Assembly (NCBI GenBank): GCA_946221065.1 | Contig: CAMIIO010000012.1 | Coordinates: 4,153 to 68,152, forward strand | Source of the DNA: an uncultured Rothia sp. | GTDB lineage: Bacteria; Actinomycetota; Actinomycetes; Actinomycetales; Micrococcaceae | Direction: 5' to 3' | DNA: 64,000 bases | Part shown: one piece after another, positions 54,060 to 62,217 of the stretch | Layout: each line of letters starts with the position of its first letter | Position numbering within the stretch: the stretch's first letter is position 1 | Position numbers and translations under genes: made by a program | The notes under the pieces: model-generated | Databases searched by the model: none | Told to the model about the DNA's origin: nothing | The model's input: only the letters and a program-made list of their open reading frames with translations

Positions 54060-55247
54060 GTGAAGGAACAGATTAAGGAAGCAGTGGTTGCTAGCGTTCA
54101 GTCTCGTGGCAAGCACCAGTCCAGTCCCATTGATCGGCGAGAGGACATTCCTCGGGCGCAACGGATCGTGGTGAAAGTCGGTTCTCCTTCACTGACATCT
54201 ATTGAAAATTCTTTGGACGAGCTGGCGATTGCCACCATTATTGACGTGTTGGCTAAGACACAACGAGATAATCCGCATATCCAGCTTTTGTTTGTTTCCT
54301 CCGGAGCGATTGCTTCCGGGCTGGCTCCTTTGGGGTTAAAGCGTCGCCCTAAAGACTTGGCAACGCAGCAAGCAGCGGCTTCGGTGGGGCAGTCTTTATT
54401 GATGACTCGTTATACCGAGACTTTTGCTCGCTATGGTATTACGGTATCCCAGGTGCTTCTCACCGCCGCAGATTTGATGTCTCGCGATAGGTATCGTAAT
54501 GCCCACCGGCAACTAGAGCGACTCTTGGATTTGGGTATTATGCCCATTATTAATGAGAATGATGCCGTTGCTACCTCCGAACTGAAATTTGGTGATAACG
54601 ACAGGATTGCGGCGCTGGTGGCGCACGCGGTAAAGGCGGATGCCCTGATTCTGCTCTCTGATGTAGATGCCCTCTACACTAAACACCCCGACGACGGCGG
54701 TACTCGCATTTCTGAGGTGAGCAGTGCGGAGGATTTAGAGGGAATAGAAATTGGCACTATTGGCCGGGCGGGCGTGGGTTCCGGGGGCATGGTTACTAAA
54801 GTCAAGGCTGCCCAAATTGCTGCTTCGTCCGGAATTCCAGCTCTTGTGACAAGCGCTGCGAACGCTCGCCTTGCACTTGCCGGGGGAGACGTGGGCACTT
54901 GGTTCCGGGCGACGGGCTACCGCAAGTCTGTTCAGGAGTTGTGGCTGGAGCACTTGGCAGATATTCGCGGAACAATCACGGTAGATGCCGGTGCGGCAGC
55001 AGCCGTGCGTCGTCGTCGTTCCCTGCTAGCTGCTGGAATCGTGGACGCCACTGGTGGATTTGACTCGGGGGATGCGGTGGCGTTGGTCGATGAGAACAAT
55101 GAGTTAATTGCCCATGGTATTAGCTCCTATACCGTGGCTGAAACATTGCGTATTCGCGGATGCCATTCGGATGATATTGCAGAGATTCTGGGTGAGGGAA
55201 ATGACGGCACAGTGGTTCACGCCGACAATATTTTGGTGTTGAACTAG
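54060..55247 (+). CDS. proB: Glutamate 5-kinase
   Basis: The first step of proline synthesis, glutamate to gamma-glutamyl phosphate. The 395-aa protein has the amino acid kinase domain (V-V-K-V-G-S, F-V-S-S-G-A-I-A-S-G, N-E-N-D-A-V-A-T, G-T-G-G-like S-G-G-M-V-T-K) and a C-terminal PUA domain (I-T-V-D-A-G-A-A-A-A, H-G-I-S-S-Y). GTG 54060 follows AGAAAGGT. The first 35 or so residues are an extra N-terminal extension. Forms an operon with proA 62 bp downstream. Confidence 0.95.
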   Translation: MKEQIKEAVVASVQSRGKHQSSPIDRREDIPRAQRIVVKVGSPSLTSIENSLDELAIATIIDVLAKTQRDNPHIQLLFVSSGAIASGLAPLGLKRRPKDLATQQAAASVGQSLLMTRYTETFARYGITVSQVLLTAADLMSRDRYRNAHRQLERLLDLGIMPIINENDAVATSELKFGDNDRIAALVAHAVKADALILLSDVDALYTKHPDDGGTRISEVSSAEDLEGIEIGTIGRAGVGSGGMVTKVKAAQIAASSGIPALVTSAANARLALAGGDVGTWFRATGYRKSVQELWLEHLADIRGTITVDAGAAAAVRRRRSLLAAGIVDATGGFDSGDAVALVDENNELIAHGISSYTVAETLRIRGCHSDDIAEILGEGNDGTVVHADNILVLN

Positions 55248-55309
55248 CACGAGAGCTGGTAAATTTACCCATAACACAGAGTTTTATGTCACAAGAAAGG
55301 GTTGAAGTG

Positions 55310-56611
55310 ATGGCAGAAAAGGCAACGGCGGAACAAAAGTTTACGGTTCCGGAAAAAGTTTTGCAGGACGTGCGGAACATGGCCTTTGACGGGCGTCAAG
55401 CGGCTCGTACGTTGAGCAGGGCAGATACTGATTGGAAGAACCGCGCGCTTAAAGCAATCGCTGATGATCTGGAGAGCAATACCGAGATTATTGTGCACCA
55501 GAATAAAGAGGACTTGGCTCGTGAACGCGATAACGGGATGAGCGAGGCCATGCTTGACAGGCTTGCGCTCAACGAAGTCCGTGTGAAAGAGCTAGCAGAT
55601 GCTGTACGTACTTTAACCGCCCTGCCGGATCCGGTGGGGGAGGTAATGCGCGGAGCTACTCTTCCTAACGGGTTGCGGATGGTGCAAGCCCGTGTTCCGT
55701 TGGGCGTGGTTGGAGCTATCTATGAGGCTCGCCCTAACGTAACCGTTGATATTGCAACTCTTGCGGTGAAATCTGGTAACGCGGTGATGTTGCGTGGTGG
55801 TTCGGCTGCGGAAAAAACTAACCAAACTATCGTGCGTATTATGCGTGCAGCGTTAGACCGCTCGGGATTGCCGATGGATTGTATTCAGTCGGTCGACGAG
55901 TTTGGGCGAGACGGCGCGAACGCGCTCATGCTCGCTAATGGCGACATTGATGTGCTCATTCCCCGTGGCGGACGTAACCTCATCCAGAGCGTGTTACAGA
56001 ATGCCAAGGTTCCGGTGATTGAAACCGGTGAGGGTAACTGCCATATTTTCGTAGATGAATCCGCCCCCGAAAAGCAATCCGCAGAGATTGTGGTGAATGC
56101 TAAAACCCAGCGGCCCGGAACCTGCAATACGGTAGAGACTCTCCTCATTTCCAGTAAAGCTGACGCCGCGGTAAAGGTTCTGCGTGAATTAGCTAAGGCA
56201 GGTGTTACTTTGCATGTTGATGAACGAGTGGCAGATATTTTGCCGCAGGAAATCACGTTCGTTTCTGCCACGGAAGAAGACTGGGGCACAGAGTACGGTT
56301 CACTTGATCTGGCGGTGAAGATGGTGGACACCGTAGATGAAGCAATCGAACATATTCGACGCTATACCACGGGGCATTCAGAATCGATTCTTACCAATAA
56401 TCTTGAACATGCCGAGTATTTTATTCAGGAAATCGACTCAGCAGCGGTTTACGTCAATGCTTCTACGCGTTTTACCGACGGCGGCCAGTTTGGCCTGGGT
56501 GCCGAGGTCGGTATCTCGACGCAGAAGCTACATGCTCGAGGGCCAATGGGACTTGAACAGCTCACAACGAGTAAGTGGATTATCCGTGGAGACTGGCACT
56601 CGCTTAAGTAA
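55310..56611 (+). CDS. proA: Gamma-glutamyl phosphate reductase
   Basis: The second step of proline synthesis, NADPH reduction of gamma-glutamyl phosphate to glutamate semialdehyde. The 433-aa protein has the family motifs V-P-L-G-V-V-G-A-I-Y-E-A-R-P-N-V-T-V, D-V-L-I-P-R-G-G, and the catalytic Cys in R-P-G-T-C-N-T-V-E-T, ending with F-G-L-G-A-E-V-G-I-S-T-Q. ATG 55310 is chosen because AAAGGG sits 8 bp upstream; the ATG at 55286 lacks an SD. Confidence 0.96.
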   Translation: MAEKATAEQKFTVPEKVLQDVRNMAFDGRQAARTLSRADTDWKNRALKAIADDLESNTEIIVHQNKEDLARERDNGMSEAMLDRLALNEVRVKELADAVRTLTALPDPVGEVMRGATLPNGLRMVQARVPLGVVGAIYEARPNVTVDIATLAVKSGNAVMLRGGSAAEKTNQTIVRIMRAALDRSGLPMDCIQSVDEFGRDGANALMLANGDIDVLIPRGGRNLIQSVLQNAKVPVIETGEGNCHIFVDESAPEKQSAEIVVNAKTQRPGTCNTVETLLISSKADAAVKVLRELAKAGVTLHVDERVADILPQEITFVSATEEDWGTEYGSLDLAVKMVDTVDEAIEHIRRYTTGHSESILTNNLEHAEYFIQEIDSAAVYVNASTRFTDGGQFGLGAEVGISTQKLHARGPMGLEQLTTSKWIIRGDWHSLK

Positions 56612-56720
56612 TTCTGATTTTTTAGTGCCGTGCGGTGTGCGTGTCGAATTCTTGCCCTGCAGGCGGTAGCATAACCAGTAACACACTGTTTGGCTCAGCA
56701 GAGCAAAAGAAAGGACCTTC

Positions 56721-56954
56721 ATGAACGAGATTCTTTTGGCGTCCGGCGCCGAGGCAGAGCATGAGGCGCTCATGCTTATGGGTATCCCTACCTATTGGTT
56801 TGGCATTATTGCTGCCATTATCTTTCTAGCGATGTTCTTTGTCACTATCTCTTTTAGCGGTCGAGGAATTATTCGTCCTGCGCACGCAGGCAATGAGCTC
56901 AGCGTTGATGAAGAGAAGGTAATGTCTGATTATAAGGCCAAGCACGGTCACTAA
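56721..56954 (+). CDS. Small single-pass membrane protein
   Basis: A 77-aa protein with one clear membrane helix (about residues 26-45, I-I-A-A-I-I-F-L-A-M-F-F-V). The N-terminus is short and acidic and the C-terminus is hydrophilic with a terminal H-G-H. ATG follows GAAAGGA at good distance. It lies between proA and nadD and ends at a strong hairpin. Similar small proteins sit before nadD in related actinobacteria; function unknown. Confidence 0.75.
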   Translation: MNEILLASGAEAEHEALMLMGIPTYWFGIIAAIIFLAMFFVTISFSGRGIIRPAHAGNELSVDEEKVMSDYKAKHGH

Positions 56955-56962
56955 GTTTTCGA

Positions 56963-57000
56963 TAAATCGGCGTAGCCAGAGCGCTGGCTACGCCGATTTA
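56963..57000 (+). terminator. Terminator downstream of the small membrane protein gene
   Basis: Perfect 16-bp stem (arms 56963-56978 and 56985-57000) with a 6-nt loop. Confidence 0.88.
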
Positions 57001-57025
57001 TGCATGTATAGGGGAGTTCCGGGGC

Positions 57026-57715
57026 GTGTCTCAGAACCGTAAAAATTTTCATACTATACCGGCGCGTGTTCAGGGTCGGCGTCGTCTGGGTGTGATGGGC
57101 GGGACGTTCGATCCTATTCATCACGGGCATCTGGTTGCGGCAAGCGAAGTAGCCGCACTTCTAGATCTAGATGAAGTCGTATTTGTTCCTACCGGGCAGC
57201 CTTGGCAGAAATCTTCTACCCGTGAAGTCTCTGACCCCGAGCACAGATATCTGATGACGGTGATTGCTACGGCTTCTAACCCGCGGTTTACTGTAAGTCG
57301 GGTAGATATTGATCGTGGCGGTCCCACATACACTATTGATACGCTGACTGACTTGCGACGTCTACGCCCAGATACGGATTTATTTTTTATCACGGGAGCC
57401 GATGCTATTAGTCAGATTATGACGTGGAAAGATAGCGATAAGGTGTGGGATTTAGCCTATTTTGTGGGTGTGAACCGTCCCGGTCATGAACTGAGCGCAC
57501 CCAATAAGGGACCAGATCATTTTGCTCAAATGGAGGTGCCCGCTATGGCTATTTCTTCTACGGATATCCGAGAACGTGCCCAAAAGGCTATGCCTATTTG
57601 GTATTTAGTACCCGATGGTGTGGTGCAGTACATCAATAAATATAATCTCTATACGCAGTGTGAAACCCCTAGTGGGGAGTCGCCTCACTATTCTGATGGT
57701 CTACCTAATCTTTAA
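57026..57715 (+). CDS. nadD: Nicotinate-nucleotide adenylyltransferase
   Basis: Makes deamido-NAD from nicotinate mononucleotide and ATP. The 229-aa protein has the nucleotidyltransferase motif G-G-T-F-D-P-I-H-H-G-H at residues 25-35 and I-S-S-T-D-I-R near the C-terminus. GTG 57026 follows GGGGAG. The first 20 residues are a basic extension and the last 20 a Ser/Pro-rich tail. The nadD ... rsfS linkage is typical. Confidence 0.95.
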   Translation: MSQNRKNFHTIPARVQGRRRLGVMGGTFDPIHHGHLVAASEVAALLDLDEVVFVPTGQPWQKSSTREVSDPEHRYLMTVIATASNPRFTVSRVDIDRGGPTYTIDTLTDLRRLRPDTDLFFITGADAISQIMTWKDSDKVWDLAYFVGVNRPGHELSAPNKGPDHFAQMEVPAMAISSTDIRERAQKAMPIWYLVPDGVVQYINKYNLYTQCETPSGESPHYSDGLPNL

Positions 57716-57837
57716 TGTTCTGCTAAGAGCTTGGAAGGATATTGACGCCAACTACAGGTTGTGGCGCCTAAATTTTGGTGGGGATTGCTAGGATAAGATT
57801 CTGAATAACCATCATCTTCTTCGTGAGTGAGGAAAAT

Positions 57838-58842
57838 TTGACTGAGAACAACACCGCTATGGACTCTGGTGCTGAAGGTACTGAGTATCTATACGAGCCT
57901 TTTGTGACTGATGATGGTATTGAAGTTCCTCCACCCACCCGTCCGATGGGGCCACGCCGGCTGACTCGTTATCGTGACGAGGTCGCTAAGTATCTGCGGG
58001 CTATCCGTGATGGTGAGCTTACTGAGGAGCCTCCGGCTAATATGCCGCAGCTTCCCGAAGAAGGCGGTATAAGTGAGGAACAGCTTCAGGTTCAGCGTCG
58101 GTTTGCTGCGCTTTCGGTTCAGGGGGGCATTCAGAGCGCTGACGAGAAAGATGATTTGTTGCTCAGTGGCGAGAATGACACCCGAGAAGACGTGGCAGTC
58201 ATTAAAGAGTCCGAGCCGGGCATCATAGGACAGCCCGTATCGGGTGGTCTATTTCGCGAGCCGGAAGATAAAGACGCTACCACCGAGTTTTTGGTGAGCG
58301 GAGATGTGATTGTTGAAGAAACTTCTGGCTCTGCAGAACGTGTAGAAGATTCTGAGGGGAAAGAAGATACGCGAGCCGCAGAAGAATTTTCACCTGCCAT
58401 CCCTGACAGCTTTGAAGCTGATGCTTCGACGGTGGAGCCTCCTTTCTATCTGAGTACTCGTCCGATACCTATTGCCTCTTCACAGCTACCTAAGCCGGTG
58501 TCTGCCTTGGATTCCGAAGGACTGGATCTTACTCCGTTGGATCGTTTGGATGAAGAGAATCTTGCAGTGGAGGACGAGGGCAATCAATTTACTCCTCAAT
58601 CATTCTCCTCAGTTCACTATGATTCTTCACGAGATGTGTTGGCTGCCAACGATCATGCTAAATCCAACGAAGTTTCTTCGACTCCACCTGAGGAGCATCC
58701 AGAGAAAGCCGTGGAAAAGCGCAATATTTTTGAGGCGCCGTCAGAAGAGAATTCAGATTCTTCTTCGCGGAGCCTGACATGGATTATTGCCTTGGTAGTG
58801 TTGATAGCAATTATTGCGCTTGTACTAATTTTTACTCTCTAA
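57838..58842 (+). CDS. Acidic, tail-anchored hypothetical protein
   Basis: A protein of about 334 aa, rich in Glu, Ser, Pro and Asp, with low-complexity sequence and one membrane helix at the very C-terminus (L-T-W-I-I-A-L-V-V-L-I-A-I-I-A-L-V). This is a tail-anchored topology with a large cytoplasmic region. A conserved-looking block G-P-R-R-L-T-R-Y-R-D-E-V-A-K-Y near residue 40 may be the functional part. The TTG at 57838 has a good SD (GAGG); the GTG at 57823 is the alternative. It lies between nadD and rsfS. Function unknown; I recognise no family. Confidence 0.7.
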   Translation: MTENNTAMDSGAEGTEYLYEPFVTDDGIEVPPPTRPMGPRRLTRYRDEVAKYLRAIRDGELTEEPPANMPQLPEEGGISEEQLQVQRRFAALSVQGGIQSADEKDDLLLSGENDTREDVAVIKESEPGIIGQPVSGGLFREPEDKDATTEFLVSGDVIVEETSGSAERVEDSEGKEDTRAAEEFSPAIPDSFEADASTVEPPFYLSTRPIPIASSQLPKPVSALDSEGLDLTPLDRLDEENLAVEDEGNQFTPQSFSSVHYDSSRDVLAANDHAKSNEVSSTPPEEHPEKAVEKRNIFEAPSEENSDSSSRSLTWIIALVVLIAIIALVLIFTL

Positions 58843-58900
58843 ATTTATTGAAAAACTCCGACCTCTCGTAGGGGAGGGACGGATGTGTCGAAAGGACACT

Positions 58901-59341
58901 ATGACAGCTTCTCCCGAATCGATTAAAGCTCTTCAAATTGCGGCTCAGGCTGCCGAAGACAAGCAGGGAACTAACCTGTTTGCGGTAGATACTTCTGAGG
59001 CCATGGGCCTGATTGATGGCTTTTTGGTAGTCTCTGCCCATAACGAACGCCTGGTTAACGCTATTGTGGACGCCGTTGAGGACGAGCTGCGTATTCAGGC
59101 TGCCATGAAGCCTACCCGCCGTGAGGGGCGAGCAGGTGGTCGCTGGGTTCTGTTGGATTATGAGGATATCGTAATTCACGTGCAGCATGAAGAAGACCGT
59201 GCATTTTATGCCCTGGACCGGTTGTGGTCAGAAGCTCCACGTGTGGAGTTGGGCGTAGAAAATGAGGCTCCTGTTGCTGAGGACGTAGACCACCGTGCCA
59301 ACGAGCGTATTGTTCGCGCGGAAGATGAGGTGCAGTCTTAG
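58901..59341 (+). CDS. rsfS: Ribosomal silencing factor RsfS
   Basis: Binds L14 and prevents subunit joining when nutrients are low. The 146-aa protein has the RsfS/Iojap fold with D-G-F-L-V-V-S-A-H-N, G-R-A-G-G-R-W-V-L-L-D-Y-E-D-I-V-I-H-V-Q (family: W-x-L-x-D-Y-x-D-x-V-V-H-V-F) and Y-A-L-D-R-L-W. ATG 58901 follows AAAGGA. The last 30 or so residues are an acidic extension. Confidence 0.94.
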   Translation: MTASPESIKALQIAAQAAEDKQGTNLFAVDTSEAMGLIDGFLVVSAHNERLVNAIVDAVEDELRIQAAMKPTRREGRAGGRWVLLDYEDIVIHVQHEEDRAFYALDRLWSEAPRVELGVENEAPVAEDVDHRANERIVRAEDEVQS

Positions 59342-59363
59342 ACTGGTTTCTTTCTGCTCTTAT

Positions 59364-59407
59364 GAAACCCCGCAGTCTTGCGTTATGCCTCTAGACTGCG
59401 GGGTTTC
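59364..59407 (+). terminator. Terminator of rsfS
   Basis: Perfect 15-bp stem GAAACCCCGCAGTCT / AGACTGCGGGGTTTC (59364-59378, 59393-59407). Confidence 0.82.
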
Positions 59408-59510
59408 AGCAAGAATTACTGAATTCTGCAAAAAGTGCGGGTTTCGATTTGCACTAAGCAGCTTCGAGTGGTTAGGATAGTTGAGTGCTTTCGAGCAGAT
59501 AACAAAATAT

Positions 59511-59583
59511 GGGGATATGGCGCAGCTGGTAGCGCACTTGCATGGCATGCAAGGGGTCAGGGGTTCGAGTCCCCTTATCTCCA
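59511..59583 (+). tRNA. tRNA-Ala (anticodon GGC)
   Basis: A 73-nt cloverleaf. Acceptor stem GGGGATA / TATCTCC (one G-T pair), anticodon stem CTTGC/GCAAG with loop ATGGCAT, T-arm GGGGTTCGAGTCCCC. CCA is not encoded. It marks the left edge of the mobile region that continues to the window end and may have served as an integration site. Confidence 0.97.
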
Positions 59584-59598
59584 CTCTCTGACTAGGCG

Positions 59599-59632
59599 AA
59601 ACGCTCCTCATGTTGACACGGGGAGCGTTTTT
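59599..59632 (+). terminator. Terminator after tRNA-Ala
   Basis: 9-bp stem AAACGCTCC / GGAGCGTTT followed by TT. Confidence 0.85.
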
Positions 59633-59713
59633 AGTCCCCAGAAAGTGCATTATGGCAAGCCTCCGAGAAAGAAAACTTAAAAACGGTATCACTTGATATC
59701 TAAGCCAAGTTGC

Positions 59714-59893
59714 ATGATTGGCGACAATACAGAGGCTATAAATACGGATATGTTGGAAACTGCATGCGAAATTCGTAGAGTATTTCCTGAGCTTTTGGTG
59801 CGTGATGCAGTTGAAGCTCGATGTGAAGATCTTGCTTTAGCTGCTAAGCTTCGCTCCGCGACACCGGAGCTCTCCAAAGATGGTTACTCCTAG
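59714..59893 (+). CDS. Small hypothetical protein upstream of the peptidase remnant
   Basis: A 59-aa hydrophilic protein, helical by composition (L-E-T-A-C-E-I-R-R-V-F-P-E-L-L-V). Its end overlaps the start of the broken ImmA/IrrE gene by 14 bp, as is common for phage or plasmid regulator pairs. No family recognised, and no good SD is seen at any of its start codons. It could be a remnant. Confidence 0.4.
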   Translation: MIGDNTEAINTDMLETACEIRRVFPELLVRDAVEARCEDLALAAKLRSATPELSKDGYS

Positions 59894-60290
59894 GATTGCC
59901 CATGTTCATTCCTCCAATATTCCCCATAGAGGAATCCTCGGGGTCACCGTAAGATTTCAGACCCTCGACAATGGCGTTATGGGTTTATATACAGGAAAGC
60001 AGATTTTGCTTGACCCGTATCTGAGCACCGCAGAGTAGCGGTGTGTACTCGCCCATGAGCTAGGGTATGCGCATTTTGACCAGCCATACATTCACCGGCT
60101 GGAGGTAGCTAAGGCGGAGCGGCGCGCTGATCAGTATGCCGCAGACAGGCTCATTAGCCCGGAAGAATTTTTGAAACTTTCTAAGTACCTCGATCCGGGG
60201 GAATTGGCACTAGAACTGCAGGTCACAGGCTGGTTGGTGACTACTTTTATGAAAGCACACCCTGAACTTGTATCCGCGAGCGCTGCCTAG
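59880..60290 (+). pseudogene. ImmA/IrrE-type metallopeptidase, broken
   Basis: The frame from ATG 59880 to TAG 60288-60290 (136 codons) reads as an ImmA/IrrE protease of prophages and conjugative elements: V-M-G-L-Y-T-G-K-Q-I-L-L-D, then C-V-L-A-H-E-L-G-Y-A-H-F-D, then A-E-R-R-A-D-Q-Y-A-A-D-R-L-I. It is interrupted by TAG at 60036-60038. In addition the second zinc His of H-E-x-x-H is replaced by Tyr (H-E-L-G-Y). Either change alone should abolish activity. It marks mobile-element ancestry. Confidence 0.82.
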
Positions 60291-60662
60291 CTTCCTTGGC
60301 GCACACGAAATTAATGGTTTAATTCAAGCTGTTTCGTATTATTTCCCTGACTTGAGGTTTCCATTGGATGTTTATGACCCGCAAAGGTTTCTTACGCCTT
60401 TGCAGTATTTCCCCCAGCCTGTTTCTGTAGAGCAATATGCTTTAGCTGAGCCTGCACTGATGAAAGCGAAGAAAACTGAACCGAGGAAAAAAGTTACCTT
60501 TGGGTAGGAATCTTTTTCTTGCTCCTAAGTTTTGGTGGTCTTCCAACCAGTCTTTTATTTATTCCTTTGGCTTATGCTTGCCTAGTGCTTTATGTCAATG
60601 GTAGTGGTGAGCATTTTGTGTACAACGCTGTCGCTCCTAAAGCTAAGGAGACCCTTCGATGA
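60268..60662 (+). pseudogene. Membrane protein gene with frameshift in an A6 run
   Basis: The first frame (60268-60507) encodes a Pro/Ala-rich soluble part ending K-A-K-K-T-E-P-R-K-K. Adding one base to the A6 run at 60487-60492 joins it to a second frame, S-Y-L-W-V-G-I-F-F-L-L-L, a membrane helix pair, ending at TGA 60660-60662. This basic-linker-then-helix layout argues for one original gene with a one-base loss. Its 5' end overlaps the peptidase remnant; a separate gene or a frameshifted extension of that peptidase are both possible. Function unknown. Confidence 0.6.
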
Positions 60663-60726
60663 CTAATTATGGCTTAGAAAAACAGCCTGCGCCGCAGCCC
60701 ATTGACCCAGCACTCATTGAGGCTTA
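60659..60726 (+). pseudogene. Short ORF split by the IS element
   Basis: ATG 60659 overlaps the preceding stop (ATGA) and encodes M-T-N-Y-G-L-E-K-Q-P-A-P-Q-P-I-D-P before running into the IS. If the IS and one TA copy are removed, the frame continues without a break at 61617 (tyrosine codon restored) to a TAG at 61687-61689, giving a peptide of 46 aa. The element therefore probably inserted into a coding sequence. Confidence 0.5.
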
Positions 60727-61614
60727 TTCATAAGGGGTAAAAACCAGGAACCCGCCACCAACTAGATAACGGCCCCATCAGCGGCAAAAAATGAGGATAA
60801 AACGCCAGTAATACCCTCAAGCCAAACCAGAAAAGACTGTTGCAAAACCATCGTACAACCGGGCTCACTGCCGAGCAATTCACCACCCTCACAACAGCCC
60901 TGCAGAAGAATCTCACCTGGAACAAACCAGCTATCAGACCACGAAAACTATCCCTGAACCAAGCTCTAAAAATCACCCTTTTCTATCTGCCTCACAACCT
61001 CACACAAGAGCTCCTCGCCGATATATTTGAAACTTCTTAAGCTACGATTTCCAGAACAATCCACCGCATCGAAAATGCTCTGCTTCAATTACCTGAACTG
61101 AAAAATGCAGGCCTGGAATCTCTCAACAACGTTCCTGGTTCACTCGTGGTCGATGGGACACTGATTCCGGTATGGAACTGGTCTTCACCAGGGAAAATAT
61201 TGTTTTCAGGTAAACACCATCGTGCAGGATTCAATCATCAAGTGATTTGTACGCTGCATGGAAAATTATTGGCTATTACCGACACGTTGCCCGGAGCTAG
61301 ACACGATGTTTATACTTTTCGTTTTCACCAGCTCGAGAGGTTCTTGGATGAGTCCACTCTGGCAGATAAAGGGTATATCGGGTTAGGGTTATTGACTCCG
61401 ACTCAACGGACGCCAGGGGTGAAGATGAGGGCAGCGGTGAAAGAGAATAACCATCGGATTAATCGGCTGAGATCAGTAGTTGAGCGGGCGATTGCTCAGA
61501 TCAAGACGTGGCGGGTGTTGCATTCTGGTTTTCGGCGGCTGTTGAGTGCTTATGGGAGGGTGTTTTCGGTGGTACGGGCGTTGATTTTCTTTGCGGCTTC
61601 GAACCCCTTATGAA
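60727..61614 (+). mobile_element. IS element, IS5-family-like (DDE_Tnp_4 transposase)
   Basis: An 888-bp element with 11-bp perfect terminal inverted repeats TTCATAAGGGG (60727-60737) and CCCCTTATGAA (61604-61614), flanked on both sides by TA, the likely target duplication. It contains one transposase gene on the plus strand whose stop codon lies within the right repeat. Size, repeat length and transposase type fit the IS5 superfamily (IS427/IS1031-like groups). A related element starts at about 63944. Confidence 0.88.
60840..61613 (+). pseudogene. DDE_Tnp_4 transposase with one nonsense codon
   Basis: The transposase of the IS. The N-terminal helix-turn-helix (L-T-A-E-Q-F ... L-L-A-D-I-F-E-T-S) is followed at 61038-61040 by TAA in the same frame as the rest. 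The sense context E-T-S-x-A-T-I-S-R-T-I-H-R-I suggests CAA (Gln) mutated to TAA. The catalytic part follows: L-V-V-D-G-T-L-I-P-V (first Asp), G-A-R-H-D-V (second Asp) and V-V-E-R-A-I-A-Q-I-K-T-W-R (Glu). Starts at TTG 60840 or nearby. Probably inactive unless a related copy acts in trans. Confidence 0.88.
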
Positions 61615-61726
61615 TATGCCTCTATGTGCCGCACATGCGGCATCTTCTTGAAATTTGTTGCGAAAGTCACTATACTAAACCACAGGTAGTATTTATGACG
61701 TGCAACACATGGGGAGGGTTATTTCT

Positions 61727-61900
61727 ATGGCAATCAGAAGCGTGACAAATTCTTTTCGACTTAAAAAGTTACAAAATATTCTGTCTAATGCATCCATAAC
61801 ACGAATAATCGAGGTTCATAGTCCTCTAGCAGCAGTTCTTGCTGAACACGCCTGGTATTCGAATAGATTACGCGTTCGTTGGGAGTTGCACAAATTTTAG
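61727..61900 (+). pseudogene. PEP mutase-like enzyme, N-terminal fragment
   Basis: ATG 61727 has a strong SD (GGGGAGGG). The first 45 or so residues resemble the N-terminus of the PEP mutase/isocitrate lyase superfamily: L-K-K-L followed by I-I-E-V-H-S-P-L-A-A-V-L-A-E-H-A, comparable to the family's E-A-H-N-G-L-S-A-x-x-x-E-x-A. PEP mutase makes the C-P bond in phosphonate biosynthesis. The frame then runs out of family-like sequence near 61860 and stops at 61900; the D-x-D-T-G-Y active site is absent. The identification rests on a short stretch plus gene context. Confidence 0.55.
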
Positions 61901-62217
61901 ATGGAAAGAAGATAGCACCAAGCGTTCAATTAGTAATAACCCCCGGATCTGCAGAGATATATCGAGAAGCCTCATCTAACGGAATCTTGGAAATACTCAG
62001 CAAAGCGGGTGCGATAATAACGCCTCCAGGTTGCGGAGCATGCGTAGGAACACAAGGACCGATACCTGCTAGTAATGACGTTGTAATTTCTACAATGAAT
62101 AGAAACTTCAAAGGAAGAATGGGCAACCCAGAAGCTGAGATATATTTAGCCTCACCTCGAGTTGTCGCTCAATCTGCCTTAACAGGATCGATTACAGAGT
62201 TTGAGGAGCTGGATTGA
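61867..62217 (+). pseudogene. LeuC/aconitase-like large subunit, C-terminal fragment
   Basis: The frame opening after a TAG at 61864-61866 reads as the last 115 residues of an isopropylmalate-dehydratase-type large subunit: I-L-D-G-K-K-I-A-P-S-V-Q-L-V-I-T-P-G-S, P-P-G-C-G-A-C-V-G-T (two of the three [4Fe-4S] cysteines) and T-M-N-R-N-F-K-G-R-M-G-N-P. Family members are about 420 aa, so some 300 residues, including the first cluster Cys, are missing. It abuts the PEP-mutase fragment in a different frame, so a deletion joined the two. Cannot be active. Confidence 0.88.
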
